From the NCBI GenBank assembly GCA_026314275.1, contig CP111109.1:1364001-1428000 (forward strand): a stretch of DNA of 64,000 bases. Reading direction: 5' to 3'. Source of the stretch: JAGOEY01 sp017997515. Lineage in GTDB: Bacteria; Pseudomonadota; Gammaproteobacteria; Burkholderiales; Burkholderiaceae_C. The notes under the pieces were generated by a model. That model saw only the letters and a list, made by a program, of their open reading frames with translations. It ran no database searches and was not told where the DNA came from. This document shows positions 52,641-61,035 of the stretch, piece by piece (position 1 is the stretch's first letter; the number at the start of each line of letters is the position of its first letter). The position numbers and the translations under genes are program-made.

Positions 52641-52758
52641 CAAGTACGGACAAACACGGGTGTTCACCCCCTGAATCCATGCCGTGTACACGGTGCCAAG
52701 CCACGGTATTGAACCCAGATCAACACAGCGCGTGTGGGGATGGGGCACAATTTTCCCC

Positions 52759-53772
52759 ATGAGCACCTTCGCCCCCAACCCTGCCCCCTTCCCCCTGAAC
52801 CGCCCACGCCGCCTGCGCCGCGACAGCTTCACACGCAACCTCGTGCGTGAAAACAGCCTGACGGTGCACGACCTGATCTACCCCGTTTTCATCCACGAAG
52901 GCCAGGGCCTGCGCGAGGCGGTGCCCAGCATGCCCGGTGTGGACCGCCTGAGCCTGGACCTGCTGCTGCCGGTGGCCGAAGAATGTGTGCGCCTGGGCAT
53001 TCCGGTGCTGTCGCTGTTCCCGTCGATTGACCCTAGCCTGAAAACACCCGACGGCAAGGAGGCACTGAACCCCGACGGCCTGGTGCCGCGTGTGGTGCGA
53101 GCGTTGAAGCAAGAATTCCCCGACCTGGGTGTGCTCACCGACGTGGCGCTGGACCCGTACACCAGCCACGGCCAGGACGGTGTGCTCGACGCCACCGGCT
53201 ACATCCTCAATGACGACACGGTGGAGATTCTTTGCGGCCAGGCACTGACCCATGCCGAAGCCGGGGTGGACATCGTGGCACCCAGCGACATGATGGACGG
53301 GCGTATTGGTGCCATCCGCGACGTGCTCGAAGCCCAAGGCCACATCCACACCCGCATCATGGCCTACAGCGCCAAGTACGCGAGTGCGTTTTACGGCCCC
53401 TTCCGCGACGCCGTGGGCACGCGAGGCGCCCTGGGAAAAAGCGACAAGAAGGTGTACCAGATGGACCCGGGCAATATCGACGAAGCCCTGCGCGAAGTGG
53501 CGCTGGACCTGGCCGAGGGCGCGGACATGGTGATGGTCAAACCCGGCATGCCCTACCTCGACGTGGTGCGCCGCGTGAAGGACACGTTTCGTGTGCCTAC
53601 CTTTGCCTACCAGGTCAGTGGTGAATACGCGATGCTGAAAGCCGCTGCGCAGAACGGCTGGCTCGACCACGATGCCGTGATGATGGAAAGCCTGCTGGCC
53701 TTCAAACGCGCGGGCGCCGACGGTGTGCTGACCTACTTTGCCATGGACGCAGCCCGCCTGCTGCGGGCCTGA
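52759..53772 (+). CDS. hemB: Porphobilinogen synthase (delta-aminolevulinate dehydratase)
   Basis: The product has 337 residues from MSTFAPNPAP (ATG 52759). The two active-site lysines are in MAYSAKYASAFYGPF and MVMVKPGMPYLD. The metal loop reads DVALDPYTSHGQDG without the cysteines of zinc enzymes, so the magnesium type is expected. It joins two aminolevulinate molecules in haem synthesis. HemJ, a later enzyme of the pathway, is encoded divergently. Confidence 0.97.
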   Translation: MSTFAPNPAPFPLNRPRRLRRDSFTRNLVRENSLTVHDLIYPVFIHEGQGLREAVPSMPGVDRLSLDLLLPVAEECVRLGIPVLSLFPSIDPSLKTPDGKEALNPDGLVPRVVRALKQEFPDLGVLTDVALDPYTSHGQDGVLDATGYILNDDTVEILCGQALTHAEAGVDIVAPSDMMDGRIGAIRDVLEAQGHIHTRIMAYSAKYASAFYGPFRDAVGTRGALGKSDKKVYQMDPGNIDEALREVALDLAEGADMVMVKPGMPYLDVVRRVKDTFRVPTFAYQVSGEYAMLKAAAQNGWLDHDAVMMESLLAFKRAGADGVLTYFAMDAARLLRA

Positions 53773-53842
53773 AAAGCCGTAACCGTTGCAACCCAGGCTG
53801 ACCATGCAGTTCACAACATCCCGCCGTACGAGGCATGCAGAG

Positions 53843-53936
53843 CCCTTCCAGCAGACACCGCGGAACTGGCTCTGCCAGGCCGCTGGTGTCGCCCCCTGCA
53901 AGGGGGTTGGCGAGAGCGAAGCGAAGCCTGGGGGTG
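53843..53936 (+). repeat. Repeat A copy 7, touching the CorA start
   Basis: CCCTTCCAGCAGACACCGCGG to GCGAAGCCTGGGGGTG. The ATG of the next gene is 4 bases beyond the end, so the GGGGGTG box probably acts as its ribosome site. Confidence 0.85.
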
Positions 53937-53939
53937 AAC

Positions 53940-55061
53940 ATGAATACCATTGAATTCAGCGCCAACACCCTGCGGTTTACAGACGTGGTGCCCACCACTG
54001 CGCCGCGTGACGGGTTTGTCTGGATCTACCTCGACCGCGACACCCTGGCCAGCGCGCTGCCTGCCTTGCAGGCCGCAGCACTGCAGCTGGGGGGCTCCCA
54101 CATCCTCGACCTGCATTGCCAGGACCTGGCCAACCCGACCCATCCGTCGCACTACGACTACACGTCGGTGTACGACCGCATCATCTTCCGGCGGCTGGCC
54201 ACGCAGGATGAAGTCCACAGCGAGCTCGGCAACAACGCCGCCAGCCACGCGTTGGCAGCGTTCGGGCGGGTGCGTTCACGTGCGGTGGGGTTTGTGGTGT
54301 TTGACCGGCTGCTGATCAGTGTGCACCCGCCCGGGTGTTTCACCGCCCAGGCGTTTATCGAGCGTTACCTGGGCGACGCCGTGCGCAGCGAGGCCACGGC
54401 AGCCGCCGATATGCCATCCGCTGCGGGCACCGCGCCCCGCAGCCGCCTGCCGACCAACCCGTCCGACCTGCTGCTGCGGATGGTCAACGGCATGGTGGAC
54501 AGCTACCTCGACCTGCGCCGCACCCTCAGCACCGAGCTCGACACCTGGCAGGCCGAGCTGCTGCATCCGCGCGCACGTATTGCCAACTGGGGTGCGCTGC
54601 TGACCGCACGCAACACTTTGCACATGCTGCAAGACCTGTGTGAGGAGCAACACGATGCCATGCAAGAGTGGTTTGACACGCTGCGCGAGCAGGTGGTCGA
54701 GCCCGCCGCACAGACTGAGCGCGACGCCCTGCTGGCCCGGGCGCGGGACGTGATCGACCACATCCACCGCGTGCTCAACCATGTGCGGCGGCTGGAGCAA
54801 GGCGCAGAGACGGCGGTGCAAATGCACTTCAGCCTGCAGGGCAACCGCACCAACGACATCATGCGCACACTCACGGCGCTCACGGCCATCTTTTTGCCGC
54901 TGAACCTGATGGCGGGCATCTTCGGCATGAACTTTGAATTTATCCCGCTGGTGCACAAAAACAATGGTTTCTGGTGGGCACTGGGTGCCATGAGTTTGAT
55001 TGCAGTGGCGCTGGTGCTGGTGTTCTGGCGCAAGCGTTACCTGGCCCGCACCGGGCAATAA
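53940..55061 (+). CDS. CorA/ZntB-family metal transporter
   Basis: The product has 373 residues from MNTIEFSANTLRF (ATG 53940). A large cytoplasmic domain ends in a long helix and two C-terminal membrane helices. The GMN signature is in GIFGMNFEF, followed by a loop HKNNGFWW and the last helix. CorA forms pentameric magnesium channels; ZntB members move zinc. The loop after GMN does not clearly decide between them. The ribosome site appears to be supplied by Repeat A. Confidence 0.93.
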   Translation: MNTIEFSANTLRFTDVVPTTAPRDGFVWIYLDRDTLASALPALQAAALQLGGSHILDLHCQDLANPTHPSHYDYTSVYDRIIFRRLATQDEVHSELGNNAASHALAAFGRVRSRAVGFVVFDRLLISVHPPGCFTAQAFIERYLGDAVRSEATAAADMPSAAGTAPRSRLPTNPSDLLLRMVNGMVDSYLDLRRTLSTELDTWQAELLHPRARIANWGALLTARNTLHMLQDLCEEQHDAMQEWFDTLREQVVEPAAQTERDALLARARDVIDHIHRVLNHVRRLEQGAETAVQMHFSLQGNRTNDIMRTLTALTAIFLPLNLMAGIFGMNFEFIPLVHKNNGFWWALGAMSLIAVALVLVFWRKRYLARTGQ

Positions 55062-55087
55062 GCCCCCAAACGGCAAGTACCGCCCAC

Positions 55088-55125
55088 AAAAAAGCCCCAC
55101 CCGTTTGACCAGGTGGGGCTTTGGC
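55088..55125. terminator. Bidirectional terminator between CorA and DUF4148 genes
   Basis: AAAGCCCCACC (55091-55101) pairs with GGTGGGGCTTT (55112-55122), with an A-run on the left. It serves the two convergent genes. Confidence 0.85.
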
Positions 55126-55154
55126 TGCGCAGCCTGTTTACTTCAACATGCCCA

Positions 55155-55448
55155 TTAATGTTGCATGGGCACCGTGCCGGTGTTGGCAGACGCCAGGTTG
55201 GCGCGCTGCACGTCAGCACGTGTTTTTTGCTGGCTTGCCTGCGCCACGACGGGGTAGGTTGCATCGTTCATTTCCAGCGTGCCGTCCTTGGCCGCCTGGG
55301 CCAGTTCTGCCTGCACCTGGGCGCGGGTCAGTGTGCTGGGTGCGGACGGAATTTCAGGATACGTGTTGTAGCCACCTGCAAAGGCGCTGCCAGCGGCGGC
55401 AGTTGCCAGAGCGAAGAGGACGGGGGTCAAAATTTTGGACGTATTCAT
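55155..55448 (-). CDS. DUF4148 small exported protein
   Basis: The product has 97 residues from MNTSKILTPVLFALA (ATG 55448), with a signal peptide ending SAFA. The mature part has the DUF4148 pattern LTRAQVQAELAQAAKDG and KTRADVQRANLA. These proteins are abundant in Burkholderiales and of unknown function, probably periplasmic. Confidence 0.9.
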   Translation of the reverse strand: MNTSKILTPVLFALATAAAGSAFAGGYNTYPEIPSAPSTLTRAQVQAELAQAAKDGTLEMNDATYPVVAQASQQKTRADVQRANLASANTGTVPMQH

Positions 55449-55650
55449 GATTTTTCCTTGAAATAGTAAAAACAACCTTGCCATGAAAGGAACCACCAGC
55501 GCGCTGCACCACTCACTAGCAGTGCGGTATGCGCCAAGTTCGTTTCATCCAGAGTTCGCAAGCTTGCAATCTCTGTGAATCACAAATGAACGCGAAGTTG
55601 CCGCAAACAACAGGCCCAAACGGAACAAGTCTGTTTCGGCCCCGGAAACA

Positions 55651-56541
55651 ATGGACACCCTCGAACTCATTCGCACCTTCCGCGAAGTCGCATCACGCGG
55701 AAGTTTCTCCATGGCCGCCCGCACACTCGATGTGTCCAAAGCCAACGTCAGCAAATACATTGCCGAGCTGGAGACCCGCCTGGGCACACGCTTGCTCAAC
55801 CGCACCACACGCACCGTCAGCCTGACGGACGCGGGCAGCCTGCTGCTGTTGCGCAGCACACCACTCATCGACATGATCGAGCGGACCAAGGACGAACTGC
55901 GGGGCCGCGCGCGCCTGCCCAGCGGCAAGCTGCGGCTGACGGCACCCTACGGCCTGGGCAACATCAAGCTACCCGCCTTGCTGGCGGACTTCATGCAGAA
56001 GTACCCGGATGTCACCATCAGCCTCGACCTCAGCAACCGCATGGTGGACATGGTCGATGAAGGTGTGGACCTCGCGCTGCGTATGGGCCGTATCACCGAC
56101 TCCAACCTCATCGTGCGCCGCCTGCGCCATGTGCATCTGGTGGTCTGCGCCACCCCGGCCTACTGGGCCCAGCGTGGCCTGCCGCAGCACCCCGACGATC
56201 TGGCCGACCACGACGCACTGACCTATTCACTCGCCGACGGCAGCCACCCGGAGTGGCGCTTTCTGGTGGACGGCGATGTGCACCGTGTGCCGCTGCGCAG
56301 CCGCATGGACGCCACCGACGCCGGACCACTGATCCACATGGCCCTGCAGGACATGGGTGTGGTCTGCCTGCCGCGCCTGCTGGTGCGGCCCCTGCTCGAC
56401 GCGGGCACTTTGCAGGCCGCACTCACCGACTACAGCCCCGACGACCTGTGGCTGTATGCGGCCTACACACAGCGGCGGCACAACAGTGCGGCGCTCAAGG
56501 CATTACTTGCGTTTTTGGAAGAACGCTGGAAAGAGGATTGA
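55651..56541 (+). CDS. LysR-family transcriptional regulator
   Basis: The product has 296 residues. The N-terminal winged helix reads LIRTFREVASRGSFSMAARTL with KANVSKYIAELETRLGTRLLNRTTR. The C-terminal effector domain begins near 90 (LRLTAPYGLG) and includes LALRMGRITDSN. LysR proteins often control the genes next to them; here the convergent amidohydrolase/DLH/HCCA run lies just downstream. Confidence 0.94.
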   Translation: MDTLELIRTFREVASRGSFSMAARTLDVSKANVSKYIAELETRLGTRLLNRTTRTVSLTDAGSLLLLRSTPLIDMIERTKDELRGRARLPSGKLRLTAPYGLGNIKLPALLADFMQKYPDVTISLDLSNRMVDMVDEGVDLALRMGRITDSNLIVRRLRHVHLVVCATPAYWAQRGLPQHPDDLADHDALTYSLADGSHPEWRFLVDGDVHRVPLRSRMDATDAGPLIHMALQDMGVVCLPRLLVRPLLDAGTLQAALTDYSPDDLWLYAAYTQRRHNSAALKALLAFLEERWKED

Positions 56542-56555
56542 AGCCCGCGCGCGGC

Positions 56556-57437
56556 TTACTTCACCCCGAACAGATTTGCGCCGTTACTCCACGCAATCTT
56601 GCGCGCCACATCCGGCGGCAGGTCGCCCAGCCAGGTGCGGTAACCCTGCATCAGGCTGTCGTACTGCAGCCAGCGCTGGTTGACCCAAGTGTCCGAGCCC
56701 AGCATGAACCGGTCGGGATACCGCAGCAGCAACGCGCGCCACTCTGCACACAGCAGCCCCCCGGCGCACGTCAGCCCAGGGCGGTAAGACAACTCCCCCA
56801 TCAGCAACGGGTATTTGGCAAGCAGCGCGTTCACACGCTCCACCGATGCGCCGCCAATGCCGGTGTGTGCCCACACCAGCCGCACGTTCTGGCCGCGCGA
56901 TGGCGTGTTGGCCATCAGCAGGTCGATGGCTTCATCGTCCACATGGGCGAGTACGGCAAGTTGTTTTTCTTCGGCAAATGCCATCAGCCTGCGGGCAACA
57001 GGGCCATTGGCATTGCGGCTGTCGTACAGATGGAATTCACCAATGCCCTTGTACGGGCCACGCGCGGTGCCGCGTGCATATTCGGCCTGCACCATGTCGT
57101 AAATGGTGTCGTCGCGGTACCAGTTGTCGTAGTCCGCACGGTCGCGGTACAGACGGATAAACGGCACCACGGTCACACCCGCGGCGTCGGTCTGCGCACG
57201 GGCTTCGACCAAGGCCTTGGTGCCGTCGTTGGGCCGCGAATTGGCGACGACGGCTTTCACGCCGTTGCGCTGCATACGCGCCAACACATCCGGTATCGGA
57301 TGCGGGCCCTGCGCCGCCTCCACGTTGTAGTGCAGGTGGGCATCGAACAGCGGGCCGGTGTAGTCGGCGGCACCGGCGGCGGTGGTGAGCAAGGCAGCCG
57401 CTGCGGCAGCGCCCCAGTGTTTTAAGGCGCTGCGCAT
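56556..57437 (-). CDS. Exported amidohydrolase-2-type protein
   Basis: The product has 293 residues from MRSALKHWG (ATG 57437), with a signal peptide ending AGAA. The TIM-barrel metal motif FDAHLHYN (HxH) is near the start. GIGEFHLYDSR, LAVLAHVDDE, VWAHTGIGG and FMLGSDTWV continue the family pattern. It probably hydrolyses a small carboxylic or lactone substrate in the periplasm. It starts 5 bases after the dienelactone hydrolase stop, so the two are co-transcribed. Confidence 0.88.
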   Translation of the reverse strand: MRSALKHWGAAAAAALLTTAAGAADYTGPLFDAHLHYNVEAAQGPHPIPDVLARMQRNGVKAVVANSRPNDGTKALVEARAQTDAAGVTVVPFIRLYRDRADYDNWYRDDTIYDMVQAEYARGTARGPYKGIGEFHLYDSRNANGPVARRLMAFAEEKQLAVLAHVDDEAIDLLMANTPSRGQNVRLVWAHTGIGGASVERVNALLAKYPLLMGELSYRPGLTCAGGLLCAEWRALLLRYPDRFMLGSDTWVNQRWLQYDSLMQGYRTWLGDLPPDVARKIAWSNGANLFGVK

Positions 57438-57441
57438 GGTG

Positions 57442-58125
57442 TCACGCCAGGTGCTGCGCGAAGAACGCGTGGGTGCGCTGCAGTGCCAGCGTGGCCGCCG
57501 CTTCGTTGTACGAGCCGCGCTGGTCGCAGTTGAAGCCGTGGTTGGCGGCATACACGTGGACTTCCACATTCGGCTGCGCGGCCTTGAAGGCTTCGACAGT
57601 CTCCAGCGGAATCCAGTGGTCCTGGTCGCCAAAATGCGCCAGCACCGGCACAAGCGGGGTGCGTTTGGGCTCGTCACCCGCCGTCATGCCACCGCCGTAG
57701 TAACTCACGGCAGCGCTCAGGCCCGTCACCGCTGCGGCAGCACGCCAGACCAGCAGGCCGCCCCAGCAGTAACCCACGATGCCCACCTTGCCTGCACGAG
57801 CCGCGTAGTTCACCGAAGCCTGGATGTCTTGCAAAACGCCGGGCGTTGGCAAAGCCTCCACCGCCGTCTTGTAGCCAAAGCCGGTTTGCATATCTGCATC
57901 GGTGTAGCCCAGCTCCACATGCGGCTGCACGCGGTGAAAGGTGGATGGCGCCACCGCCAGGTAACCCTGCGCCGCATACCCGTCGGCCACCGAGCGGATG
58001 TGCGAGTTGACGCCAAAAATTTCCTGCAGCACCACCACAGCACCCTTGGGTGTGCCCGCAGGCTCGGCCACGTAGGCCGGAAACACAGTGCCGTCTGCGG
58101 CGGTCAAGTCAACAAAAGTACCCAT
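57442..58125 (-). CDS. Dienelactone hydrolase family protein
   Basis: The product has 227 residues. The nucleophile elbow has Cys, GIVGYCWGGLL (about 120), as in true dienelactone hydrolases; Asp is in HFGDQDHWIP and His in YAANHGFNCDQ. The Glu of the active site is probably in VVLQEIFGVN. It likely opens lactones in aromatic breakdown. It lies 3 bases after the HCCA isomerase stop. Confidence 0.93.
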   Translation of the reverse strand: MGTFVDLTAADGTVFPAYVAEPAGTPKGAVVVLQEIFGVNSHIRSVADGYAAQGYLAVAPSTFHRVQPHVELGYTDADMQTGFGYKTAVEALPTPGVLQDIQASVNYAARAGKVGIVGYCWGGLLVWRAAAAVTGLSAAVSYYGGGMTAGDEPKRTPLVPVLAHFGDQDHWIPLETVEAFKAAQPNVEVHVYAANHGFNCDQRGSYNEAAATLALQRTHAFFAQHLA

Positions 58126-58128
58126 TTT

Positions 58129-58746
58129 TTACGCTCCTTGCTTGTTGATATTCAATACACGTTCCAAGAAATTGAGGCGGTCTTGGCCCCAGAAAATCTC
58201 GCCATTCACCACATAGCTGGGCGCGCCAAACACACCGGCGTCAATCGCGTCACGGGTGTTGGCTTCATACACCTGCTGCACCGCAGGCTGCTGCGACTGC
58301 TCCAGCCGCGCAGCGTTCAGGCCCGTGCGGGCCAGCAGGGTGGCCAGCACGTCGAGGCTGGCAATGTCTTGTTCATGCGCCCACACGGCGGCACACACGG
58401 CACCTGTCAGCGCCAGCGCGGCGTCGGCGCCGTCCTGCTCGGCCACCACGGTGATGAGCCGCGCCGCGTCGTCGCCGGACACCGGGAAGAAACGCGGCTG
58501 TGTGTGCAGCGGGATGCCCAGGCTGTCGCTGAAGCGGCGCAGCTCCACCAGCCGGTAGGCCTGGCGCTGCGGCGCGCGTTTGCCCAGCGGCAGCCCACCC
58601 GACACGGCAAACACGGGGCCCAGATCCACGGGCAACACCCGCACGGTGGCGCCTGCGGCACGCACCATGTCCACAAAACGGCTGTGGCCCAGATAGGTCC
58701 ACGGGCTCTGGGGGGCGAAGTAATAGTCCACGGCAGGGGTAGTCAA
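58129..58746 (-). CDS. 2-hydroxychromene-2-carboxylate isomerase (DsbA-fold)
   Basis: The product has 205 residues from a TTG at 58746 with AAGGAG 7 bases upstream. A nearby ATG reads only ATG-TCT-TGA, so it cannot be the start. The thioredoxin-like fold with FAPQSPWTYLGHSR carries the catalytic Ser in place of Cys; GVFGAPSYVVNGEIFWGQDRL ends the fold. HCCA isomerases act in naphthalene and related aromatic pathways with glutathione. It heads a three-gene unit with the dienelactone hydrolase and amidohydrolase. Confidence 0.9.
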   Translation of the reverse strand: MTTPAVDYYFAPQSPWTYLGHSRFVDMVRAAGATVRVLPVDLGPVFAVSGGLPLGKRAPQRQAYRLVELRRFSDSLGIPLHTQPRFFPVSGDDAARLITVVAEQDGADAALALTGAVCAAVWAHEQDIASLDVLATLLARTGLNAARLEQSQQPAVQQVYEANTRDAIDAGVFGAPSYVVNGEIFWGQDRLNFLERVLNINKQGA

Positions 58747-58831
58747 GACATGTCTCCTTGTTGGCTGGCCAAAATTGCGGCGGCGCGCAGTGCTGTAATC
58801 GAAGCTTAGGCGATTTTCCACAAGAGCTTGT

Positions 58832-59524
58832 ATGACCACCCCGCGCATCCTGTTACTGGAAGACGACCCTGCCATTGCGCGCACGGTCATCTACGCGCTG
58901 GAGCGCGCCAGCCTGCAGGTCACCCACTGCCTGCTGGTGCGCGATGCACTGCGGCAAATCAGCATAGGCAGCTACGACGTGCTGGTGCTGGACGTGGGCC
59001 TGCCCGACGGCAGCGGGCTCGACGTGTGCCGCCAGGTGCGCGCGCAGGGTGCCACACCGGTGCTGATGCTGAGCGCCCACGGCGAAGAAATCGACCGCGT
59101 GCTGGGCCTGGAGCTGGGCGCCGACGACTATGTGACCAAACCCTTCAGCCCGCGTGAGCTGGTGGCCCGCGTGCGGGGACTGCTGCGCCGTGCTGGCCCC
59201 ACTGCCGCAGCACCCGCCGAGCCAACCAGCCTGTTCACCGTGGACACCACCGCCCAGCGCGCCAGCCTGCGCCAGCAGCCGCTGGACCTGACCCGGCGCG
59301 AGTTTGGCCTGCTGGCCGAGTTGCTGCGCCGCCCCGGCCACATCCGAAGCCGTGAGGCATTACTCAACGCCGTGTGGGGCCTGGACTCGGACAGCACCGA
59401 GCGCACGGTGGACACCCACATCAAAACCCTGCGCGCCAAGCTGCAGCAGGCCGACCCGGGCCGTGAACACATCAGCACCCACCGGGGCATGGGCTACGCC
59501 ATCACGCAGGACGGAGCCGCCTGA
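58832..59524 (+). CDS. creB: Response regulator CreB
   Basis: The product has 230 residues. The receiver has EDD at 10-12, the phospho-Asp54 in VLVLDVGLPDGSG and Lys in YVTKPFSPREL. The C-terminal winged helix is of OmpR type (LDLTRREFGLLAELLRRPG; STERTVDTHIKTLRAKL). Placement before a CreC-like kinase and upstream of creD identifies it as CreB. It likely binds the TTCAC-N6-TTCAC site before creD. Its stop shares a base with the creC start (TGATG). Confidence 0.92.
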   Translation: MTTPRILLLEDDPAIARTVIYALERASLQVTHCLLVRDALRQISIGSYDVLVLDVGLPDGSGLDVCRQVRAQGATPVLMLSAHGEEIDRVLGLELGADDYVTKPFSPRELVARVRGLLRRAGPTAAAPAEPTSLFTVDTTAQRASLRQQPLDLTRREFGLLAELLRRPGHIRSREALLNAVWGLDSDSTERTVDTHIKTLRAKLQQADPGREHISTHRGMGYAITQDGAA

Positions 59525-60942
59525 TGCGCTTGGGCATACGCATTCTTTTCGGCTTCTTTTTGATCACTGGGCTGGCCGGTTTCTTCGTGCTGCGTATCTT
59601 CATGGCCGAGGTCAAACCCAGCGTGCGCGAGGTGATGGAAGACATGATGGTGGACACGGCCAACATCCTGGCCGAACTGGCGTCGGACGATCTGGCAAAC
59701 CTTGCCAAGCTGCCCGACGCAACACTCGACAGCGGCCGCTTCGCCACCCATGTGAACAACTACGCCCGCCGCCCCATCGACGCCAAGATCTGGGGCCTGT
59801 CCAAACAGTCGCTCGACTTTCGGGTGTATGTGACCGACGCACGCGGCAAGGTGGTGTTCGACTCCACCCACGGCTCCGTCGGTGCCGACTACTCGCAGTG
59901 GCGCGACGTGGCGCTCACGCTGCGCGGCCAGTACGGCGCACGCTCCACCCGCGACATTCAGCAGGACGAACGCAGCTCCGTCATGTACGTGGGCGCACCT
60001 GTGATGCACAACGGCGAGGTGATTGGCGTGCTGACGGTGGCCAAACCCACCGCCACCGTGCAGGCCTTTATCGACCGCGCCGAGCGCAAGATTTTTATCA
60101 GCGGGTTGTGGCTGCTGGGCCTGTCGGCCGCAGTGGGCGTGCTGGTCACGCTGTGGGTGGTGTGGAGCATCCGCCGCCTGCGCCAGTACGCCAACCAGAT
60201 CGAGGCCGGCAAAAAAGTGCCCGTGCCGAACGTTCCCGGCGAGCTGGGCGACCTGGCCCAGGCCATGGAGGCGATGCGCCTGCGCGTCGAGGGCCGCGAC
60301 TATGTGGAAGCCTATGTACGCGCGCTGACCCACGAACTGAAGAGCCCGCTGGCAGCCATCCGTGGTGCCGGTGAGCTGCTGCAAGAGCCCCTGCCCGAGC
60401 CCGACCGCCAGGCCTTCGCCGCCGACGTGCTGGCCCAAACCCAGCGCCTGCAAACCATGGTGGACCGCCTGCTGGAGCTGAGCAAGCTGGAACAGCGCCA
60501 GGCCCCCCAAGCACCGCAGCAGCTGGTGTTGAACGAGTTTTTAGAGTCTTTTATGCCTCTAGCGCAGGCGCAGCGTGCGCAAGTAGCTATTAAATTAATA
60601 GCAAACGGCAACACATCCCACATCCGGGCCGACCCCGGCCTGCTGACCCTGGCGCTGAACAACCTGCTCGACAACGCCGCCGCGTTTGCCCCACCCGGCA
60701 GCACCGTCACCCTGGAAGCCCGCGATCACGTCATCACCGTCACCGACCAGGGCCCCGGCGTGCCCGACTTCGCCATGCCGCAGCTGGGCAACAAGTTCTT
60801 CTCCACCGTGCGGCCGGATGGGGTGACCAAAGGCTCAGGGCTGGGCCTGGCGATCGTGCAGCAGATCATGGCGCTGCATGGGGGGCGGATGGTGGTGCGG
60901 AATATGGAGCCGGGGTTGCGGGTGGAGTTGCACTTCGCGTGA
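59524..60942 (+). CDS. creC: Sensor histidine kinase CreC
   Basis: The product has 472 residues. There is a membrane helix at about 5-25, a periplasmic sensor domain to about 185, a second helix (about 190-212), then a HAMP region. The phospho-His270 is in LTHELKSPLAAIRG, the Asn box in NNLLDNAAAF (about 380), with DQGPGVPDF and GSGLGLAIVQQ as the ATP lids. It phosphorylates CreB in response to carbon or envelope state in E. coli. Residues about 343-361 (SFMPLAQAQRAQVAIKLIA) are encoded by a Repeat B element between the two kinase subdomains. Confidence 0.92.
   Translation: MRLGIRILFGFFLITGLAGFFVLRIFMAEVKPSVREVMEDMMVDTANILAELASDDLANLAKLPDATLDSGRFATHVNNYARRPIDAKIWGLSKQSLDFRVYVTDARGKVVFDSTHGSVGADYSQWRDVALTLRGQYGARSTRDIQQDERSSVMYVGAPVMHNGEVIGVLTVAKPTATVQAFIDRAERKIFISGLWLLGLSAAVGVLVTLWVVWSIRRLRQYANQIEAGKKVPVPNVPGELGDLAQAMEAMRLRVEGRDYVEAYVRALTHELKSPLAAIRGAGELLQEPLPEPDRQAFAADVLAQTQRLQTMVDRLLELSKLEQRQAPQAPQQLVLNEFLESFMPLAQAQRAQVAIKLIANGNTSHIRADPGLLTLALNNLLDNAAAFAPPGSTVTLEARDHVITVTDQGPGVPDFAMPQLGNKFFSTVRPDGVTKGSGLGLAIVQQIMALHGGRMVVRNMEPGLRVELHFA
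60549..60603. repeat. Repeat B copy 9, inside creC
   Basis: TTTTATGCCTCTAGCGCAGGC, centre, GCGCAAGTAGCTATTAAATTAATAGC carry both ends of the family. It is in frame and adds no stop. Confidence 0.8.
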
Positions 60943-61035
60943 AGCCGGGCGTGGGCATATCCTGCACCGGGACGTCAGCCCGGTGTTAGCGATTTATTGA
61001 ACGCCGTGCACTGCGGGGAAAAGGCTGCCGACAGG

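Larger units (their letters stand above)
52303..52758. other. 456-base gap between hemJ and hemB
   Basis: It holds a Repeat B copy (52398-52450), a stub of Repeat A (52481-52495), a candidate structured RNA with a terminator on the minus strand, and a 12-base perfect palindrome CCGTGTACACGG (52682-52693). No credible protein gene was seen. Confidence 0.7.

Noticed and set aside
52446..52838. 130-codon minus-strand frame across the hemJ-hemB gap
   Set aside because: It covers repeat remnants, a terminator and the hemB start. The product looks random, and a structured RNA explains the region better.
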